DNA from: Marinovum sp.
Lineage (GTDB): Bacteria; Pseudomonadota; Alphaproteobacteria; Rhodobacterales; Rhodobacteraceae
Reading direction: 5' to 3'
NCBI GenBank assembly: GCA_002711145.1
Contig: PAHS01000020.1
Location: forward strand, 101,488 to 110,564
Length of the DNA stretch: 9,077 nucleotides
The notes below the pieces were generated by a model. That model was not told where the DNA came from. It saw only the letters and a program-made list of their open reading frames with translations, and did not search any database. Numbering within the stretch: position 1 is the first letter of the stretch; every line of letters starts with the position of its first letter. This document shows positions 5,444 to 9,077 of the stretch, one piece after another. Both the position numbers and the translations under genes were made by a program.

Positions 5444-6997
5444 ATGTCTTCATTGAAGTGGTGGGAAAATGCAGTGATATACCAAATATATCCAAGATCT
5501 TTTCAAGACTCAAACGATGATGGCATCGGAGACTTAAAGGGAATAACCAAGCGGTTGGACTACTTATCTAAGCTTGGGGTAGACGCTATCTGGATTAGTC
5601 CATTTTTTAAATCGCCACAGAAAGATTTTGGTTACGACGTATCAGACTATTATGATATTAATCCCGACTACGGAACACTAAAAGATTTTGAAGCACTTAT
5701 AACTTTGGCTCACGATTCAAAGTTAAGGGTTATGTTAGACATCGTTCCTGCTCATTGCTCCAGCGAGCATCAATGGTTCATTGAAAGTAGATCTTCCAAG
5801 TCAAATCCAAAAGCCGACTGGTTCCATTGGGTTGAGCCTAAGGACGATGGTAGCGCGCCCACAAACTGGCTATCCTTCTTTGGCGGACAAGCTTGGACAT
5901 GGGAGCCCAGGAGACAACAGTATTACTTGCATAATTTTCTACCAGAACAGCCTAACTTAAATTATGGAAACCCGGCAGTTATCGAAGAGTTTAACAAAAT
6001 AGCCAAATTTTGGTTTGATAAAGGTGTCGATGGCTTTCGTCTGGACGCGGTCCATACTATTAATGCAGATCCTGTTCATTATAAAGACAATCCTGCAAAT
6101 TCAAATTTTAAACTAGGCCCACTGCCCCAGGATCAACAACCGTTCTTTCGGCAACTACACGATGCTGCACAATTAAACCAACCTGCAATCCAGGAATTTT
6201 GCACTTCATATAGAAAGATTGCAGATTCATACCCAAATGATCGGTTTTTAATGGGAGAAGTGGACGGCGATAATGACACTGCAATGAGTGTAAGTGAGAA
6301 TTTCACCAAACCTGGAAGATTACACGCAACATACAATTTTGATTTACTCGAATGGGCTGGTTTGACGGTTAGCGAAATAAGAGAAGCCATTTTAAAGGCT
6401 GCAGAAATTTTCAATAATACAGGAAGACTCTCATTTGCATTTTCAAATCATGATGTACCTCGAGTGGCAACACGGCAATTAAAAGCATTAGGTGTTAGTG
6501 TAAAAGATAGTGATAGAATGCAAATTCTATTATTGAAGCTCCAAATCAGCATTATAGGTTCGAGTTGTATCTATCAGGGAGAAGAGCTTGGTCTGGAGGA
6601 TGTTACAGATATACCAAAAGAGAAGATGCAAGATCCATGGGGTATAGAATTTGCACCTACTTTTCTTGGTAGAGACACATGTCGTACGCCTATGGTATGG
6701 AATAAGAAACTGCCGAATGGCGGCTTTTCGAGAGCAAATAAAACCTGGTTACCAATTGCCGATAAGCATTTAAACCGAGCAGCGATCGATAGTGCCTCGG
6801 ATCCAAAGTCAATTTATAATGAATTATCTAAATTTTTAAAATGGCGTAAAAAGCAGCCAGCAATGATGAGGGCGAATTGCATGTTAAATATAACAGGCGA
6901 TCACAAAGAAATAAGTTTTGAACGTCAGAGTGATAACCAAACCCTACGCTGTAATTTCGATTTTGACACGTTAACTGCATCCTTTCAGGAGATTTAA
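5444..6997 (+). CDS. aglA: Cytoplasmic alpha-glucosidase, glycoside hydrolase family 13
   Basis: A 517-residue GH13 alpha-glucosidase that hydrolyses the imported alpha-glucoside and releases glucose; no signal peptide, so cytoplasmic. The N-terminus has the family's start WWENAVIYQIYPRSF (6-20), then GIGDLKGI and GYDVSDY (63-69). Catalytic residues by motif: nucleophile Asp201 in GFRLDAV, acid/base Glu272 in MGEVDG, transition-state Asp337 in SNHDVPR. IYQGEELG (376-383) and RTPMVW (414-419) are typical of alpha-glucosidases, and domain C closes the protein. The insert with NPKADWFHW and NWLSFFGG (121-147) resembles proteobacterial AglA-type enzymes (GH13 subfamily 23, from memory). Conserved region I reads DIVPAH (99-104), with Ala where GH13 normally has Asn. 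Ala202 after the nucleophile is the type found in alpha-1,4-acting rather than alpha-1,6-acting enzymes, where Val is usual; this specificity is inference. The stop abuts the aglK start. Confidence 0.93.
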   Translation: MSSLKWWENAVIYQIYPRSFQDSNDDGIGDLKGITKRLDYLSKLGVDAIWISPFFKSPQKDFGYDVSDYYDINPDYGTLKDFEALITLAHDSKLRVMLDIVPAHCSSEHQWFIESRSSKSNPKADWFHWVEPKDDGSAPTNWLSFFGGQAWTWEPRRQQYYLHNFLPEQPNLNYGNPAVIEEFNKIAKFWFDKGVDGFRLDAVHTINADPVHYKDNPANSNFKLGPLPQDQQPFFRQLHDAAQLNQPAIQEFCTSYRKIADSYPNDRFLMGEVDGDNDTAMSVSENFTKPGRLHATYNFDLLEWAGLTVSEIREAILKAAEIFNNTGRLSFAFSNHDVPRVATRQLKALGVSVKDSDRMQILLLKLQISIIGSSCIYQGEELGLEDVTDIPKEKMQDPWGIEFAPTFLGRDTCRTPMVWNKKLPNGGFSRANKTWLPIADKHLNRAAIDSASDPKSIYNELSKFLKWRKKQPAMMRANCMLNITGDHKEISFERQSDNQTLRCNFDFDTLTASFQEI

Positions 6998-8056
6998 ATG
7001 GCACATGTAGAGTTAAAGGGCGTTAATAAGGCTTTCGGAAATACAAAAGTTATCCGCGACGTTGAACTAGAGATAAATAAGGGTGAATTCGTCGTATTTG
7101 TTGGGCCCTCTGGATGTGGAAAATCTACACTGCTTAGGTTAATTTCTGGGCTGGAAAAATTAAGTAGTGGTGAGATCATAATTGCCAACAAGGAAGTAAT
7201 GAATCTACCTCCAGCAGAAAGAGGTATTGCAATGGTTTTTCAGTCATATGCGTTATATCCGCATATGAGTGTATTTCAGAATATGGCTTTTTCTCTTGAG
7301 TTACAAAAGATACCAAAAAGTGAGATTAAAGACACTGTTGAAGAAGCGGCAAAAATTTTACAGATGGAACATCTACTGGACCGACGTCCAGCAGCGCTGT
7401 CTGGTGGTCAACGCCAACGCGTTGCAATCGGTCGTGCTATAGTAAGAAACCCAGAAGTATTCTTATTTGATGAGCCTCTCTCAAATTTAGATGCAGCCCT
7501 TAGACATGATACTAGGGTGGAAATAGCCAAATTGCATCGTCAATTAGGAGCTACAACCGTTTACGTTACCCACGATCAGGTGGAAGCAATGACACTGGCA
7601 GATAAAATCGTTGTCTTAAAGGATGGCGAAGTTATGCAAGTGGGCGCGCCAATGGAATTATTTAATTATCCCAAAAATAAATTTGTAGCAGGCTTTCTAG
7701 GATCTCCAAAGATGAATTTTTTCGAAGGTAAGCTTGTTGAGGTGAATAGTGCAGAAACAAGCGGTAAAGTAGAATTTGATGGACATACCTCAAATCATAT
7801 TAGACTTGTTTCAACTGAAAAAAGATCCGCTGAGACGGTGCAAGTTGGAATAAGACCTCAAGACTTAAAAATTAAGAATGATGGAGCAATAAGTGGCAAA
7901 GTTACAATAGTTGAACGTCTTGGCACGGAAACCGTTGTAGAACTTGTTTCAAAAAGTGAAGTCCCCTTCAGATTTGCCTCACCTGATACACTTGATTTGG
8001 AAGTAGGTAGCCAAGTATCTTTTACCTATGACCGAAAAAAGGCTCATATTTTTTAA
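6998..8056 (+). CDS. aglK: Alpha-glucoside ABC transporter, ATP-binding subunit (MalK/UgpC type)
   Basis: A 352-residue ATPase that dimerises on the cytoplasmic side of AglF-AglG and drives import. All motifs are present and intact: Walker A GPSGCGKST (36-44), Q-loop Gln82 in FQSYALYPHM, signature LSGGQRQRVAIGRA (134-147), Walker B VFLFDEP (154-160), D-loop SNLDAALR, and H-loop His192 in THDQVEA. After about residue 235 a C-terminal TOBE-type regulatory region follows, with VGIRPQDL at 283-290, as in MalK and UgpC. Length is normal for the family. ATG 6998 follows the aglA stop with no gap, and AGGAG at 6987-6991 inside aglA is its ribosome binding site, so translation is coupled. It is the last gene of the operon. 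MalK-type ATPases can serve several sugar permeases, but its place here supports a dedicated role. Confidence 0.93.
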   Translation: MAHVELKGVNKAFGNTKVIRDVELEINKGEFVVFVGPSGCGKSTLLRLISGLEKLSSGEIIIANKEVMNLPPAERGIAMVFQSYALYPHMSVFQNMAFSLELQKIPKSEIKDTVEEAAKILQMEHLLDRRPAALSGGQRQRVAIGRAIVRNPEVFLFDEPLSNLDAALRHDTRVEIAKLHRQLGATTVYVTHDQVEAMTLADKIVVLKDGEVMQVGAPMELFNYPKNKFVAGFLGSPKMNFFEGKLVEVNSAETSGKVEFDGHTSNHIRLVSTEKRSAETVQVGIRPQDLKIKNDGAISGKVTIVERLGTETVVELVSKSEVPFRFASPDTLDLEVGSQVSFTYDRKKAHIF

Positions 8057-8064
8057 TTCAAATA

Positions 8065-8116
8065 ACTTAGTGCCTTAACTCAAAAGTTTATAAAACCCTA
8101 AGTGGCTATCTTTTTT
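8065..8116 (+). terminator. Weak candidate terminator of the agl operon
   Basis: ACTTAG (8065-8070) pairs with CTAAGT (8098-8103). Inside this long loop AACT (8077-8080) can pair with AGTT (8085-8088). A TCTTTTTT tract follows at 8109-8116, five bases after the outer stem. The stem is AT-rich and the loop long, so folding energy is poor; position after aglK and the T tract are the main support. Confidence 0.35.
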
Positions 8117-8152
8117 CATAATAATTCAGAGTGGTATTTTAAAAACTTATAA

Positions 8153-8275
8153 ATGGGTAATTTAAGATTATGCGATACACTTGTTGTACTTGATTCATCT
8201 CACATCTTTGAAACCATTTCGCATCACGCTAAAGAGAAAGAATATGCCGATAGAAGTAAAGAATTTTTGAGTTGA
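8153..8275 (+). CDS. Possible small ORF of 40 residues, overlapping the next gene by four bases
   Basis: ATG 8153 begins an open frame of 40 codons ending with TGA at 8273-8275. It is rich in charged residues towards the end (HHAKEKEYADRSKEF). Its stop shares the sequence TTGA with the proposed TTG start of the downstream transporter gene at 8272, a common arrangement for translational coupling. Against it being a gene: there is no clear ribosome binding site before 8153, an in-frame TAA lies directly upstream (8150-8152), and I recognise no family. It could be a leader peptide, a remnant of a larger gene, or chance. Confidence 0.3.
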   Translation: MGNLRLCDTLVVLDSSHIFETISHHAKEKEYADRSKEFLS

Positions 8276-9077
8276 TAAATAATTCCAGTATAAATTCTGT
8301 TACTGACAGAAAGTTCCTCGGTTACGTAGCCGCTCTATTAACGGTAACGATCTGGGCAGCATTCTTAGTCGGAACTCGTTTTGCTGTAACTACAAATTTT
8401 ACAGTGGAAGAAATAATGGTGCTAAGGCTAATACCCGCTTCAATTATAATGGCACCATACATGATCAAGCTTGGTGTGATGCCACCTGGGAACCGTTTAA
8501 TTACTAAGATAATTTTTGCATTAGGTGCTAGTGCTTTATTCCCTTCCGTACTTTCCATCGGTCTTTATTACTCAACTGCATCAAACGCAGGGGCTTTAGG
8601 CCCCGGTACACTTCCATTTTGGACAGCGTTGATTGCTTTTTTAATCGCTGGTGAAAAGCCAAAACAGTCAAGAAAATTTGGCTTATTCGTAATTTTATTT
8701 GGCGCCCTCGTAATTGGTATCATGCAATTCGAGACAACTTATGGAGAACTAACTTGGTTGGGCAATAGTCTTTTTCTTCTTGGCGCAGCACTGTGGGCAA
8801 TCTATTCCGTTATATTTCGGCAGAGCGGGATCGCACCTCTCCATGGACTTGTAATCGGACTGTTTTGGGGAAGCTTAATATTTGTTCCCTTTCTTATTGC
8901 CTTCGGTAACGTCGATTTTGACAACAAGACCCTGTATGACATAACTCATATGGTCATTCTACATAGCTTTATTATAGGTATTTTAGCTATGCTGTTGTTT
9001 ACTTATGCGGTTAAAAAGCTTGGGGCGGCACAAACAGCTGCTTTTGGTGCACTAACACCAATTTTGGCCCTGATTGG
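8272..9077 (+). CDS. EamA-family (drug/metabolite transporter superfamily) permease, partial at right edge
   Basis: An open frame runs from TTG 8272 to the window edge, 268 codons without a stop. It encodes a membrane protein with successive hydrophobic helices starting near residue 17 (GYVAALLTVTIWAAFLVGTR). The first repeat ends with the typical GPGTLPFWTALIAF and a helix-capping LIAGEK (Glu128). The second repeat begins near residue 160 (LTWLGNSLFLLGAALWAIYS) and reaches LGAAQTAAFGALTPILAL at the edge. This duplicated layout of about ten helices is that of EamA transporters, which export or import small metabolites; the substrate is not readable. There is no in-frame ATG early enough; TTG 8272 is the best start, with TAAAGA (8257-8262) as a weak ribosome binding site. 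The other possibility is ATG 8244 with a one-base shift in a run of five T. It is separated from agl by 215 bases and functionally unlinked as far as can be seen. Confidence 0.82.
   Translation, partial: MINNSSINSVTDRKFLGYVAALLTVTIWAAFLVGTRFAVTTNFTVEEIMVLRLIPASIIMAPYMIKLGVMPPGNRLITKIIFALGASALFPSVLSIGLYYSTASNAGALGPGTLPFWTALIAFLIAGEKPKQSRKFGLFVILFGALVIGIMQFETTYGELTWLGNSLFLLGAALWAIYSVIFRQSGIAPLHGLVIGLFWGSLIFVPFLIAFGNVDFDNKTLYDITHMVILHSFIIGILAMLLFTYAVKKLGAAQTAAFGALTPILALI

Noticed and set aside
8060..8160. Loose similarity between AAAAGTTTATAAAACCCTAA and AAAAACTTATAAATGGGTAA after aglK
   Set aside because: Low-complexity AT-rich sequence; the match is partial and there is no third copy, so it is not called a repeat.
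1..9077. CRISPR array, tRNA, insertion sequence, toxin-antitoxin or defence genes
   Set aside because: Nothing in the window shows regularly spaced repeats, cloverleaf sequence, terminal inverted repeats with a transposase, or such protein families.

Overview
The window is ordinary, densely coded bacterial chromosome of modest GC content. Its core is a complete alpha-glucoside uptake and hydrolysis operon, aglE-aglF-aglG-aglA-aglK, on the + strand from 1515 to 8056. The same gene order is known from Alphaproteobacteria (Sinorhizobium, Rhodobacterales). The AT-rich sequence with short intergenic gaps suggests a marine alphaproteobacterium. That assignment is inference from gene content and base composition; no rRNA or other phylogenetic marker is present.

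Layout: 1-464 (-) is the N-terminal part of a type I ABC exporter that runs off the left edge. 465-826 is a divergent intergenic region with candidate promoters. 827-1294 (+) is a small flavin reductase with a TTG start. 1295-1514 is the agl control region, holding a TATAAT box, a 14-base match to the LacI-family operator pattern and several overlapping inverted repeats. 1515-8056 is the agl operon. 8057-8271 holds a weak terminator candidate and a possible 40-residue ORF. From 8272 to the right edge runs an EamA/DMT-type membrane transporter without an ATG start.

How the genes work together: AglE (periplasmic binding protein) captures an alpha-glucoside such as sucrose, maltose or trehalose. 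AglF and AglG form the membrane channel and two copies of AglK power import. The cytoplasmic GH13 enzyme AglA then releases glucose. Junctions are tight (14, 3 and 0 bases), except for a 78-base aglE-aglF gap with a 13-bp hairpin. That hairpin probably lets the binding protein be made in excess over the permeases. No aglR-type repressor gene is in the window although a LacI-type operator is, so the regulator is probably encoded elsewhere.

I found no convincing new system. The points most worth checking are the operator without a local regulator, the N-terminal extension of AglF, the changed GH13 region I in AglA, and the start of the EamA gene, which overlaps a small ORF by four bases.
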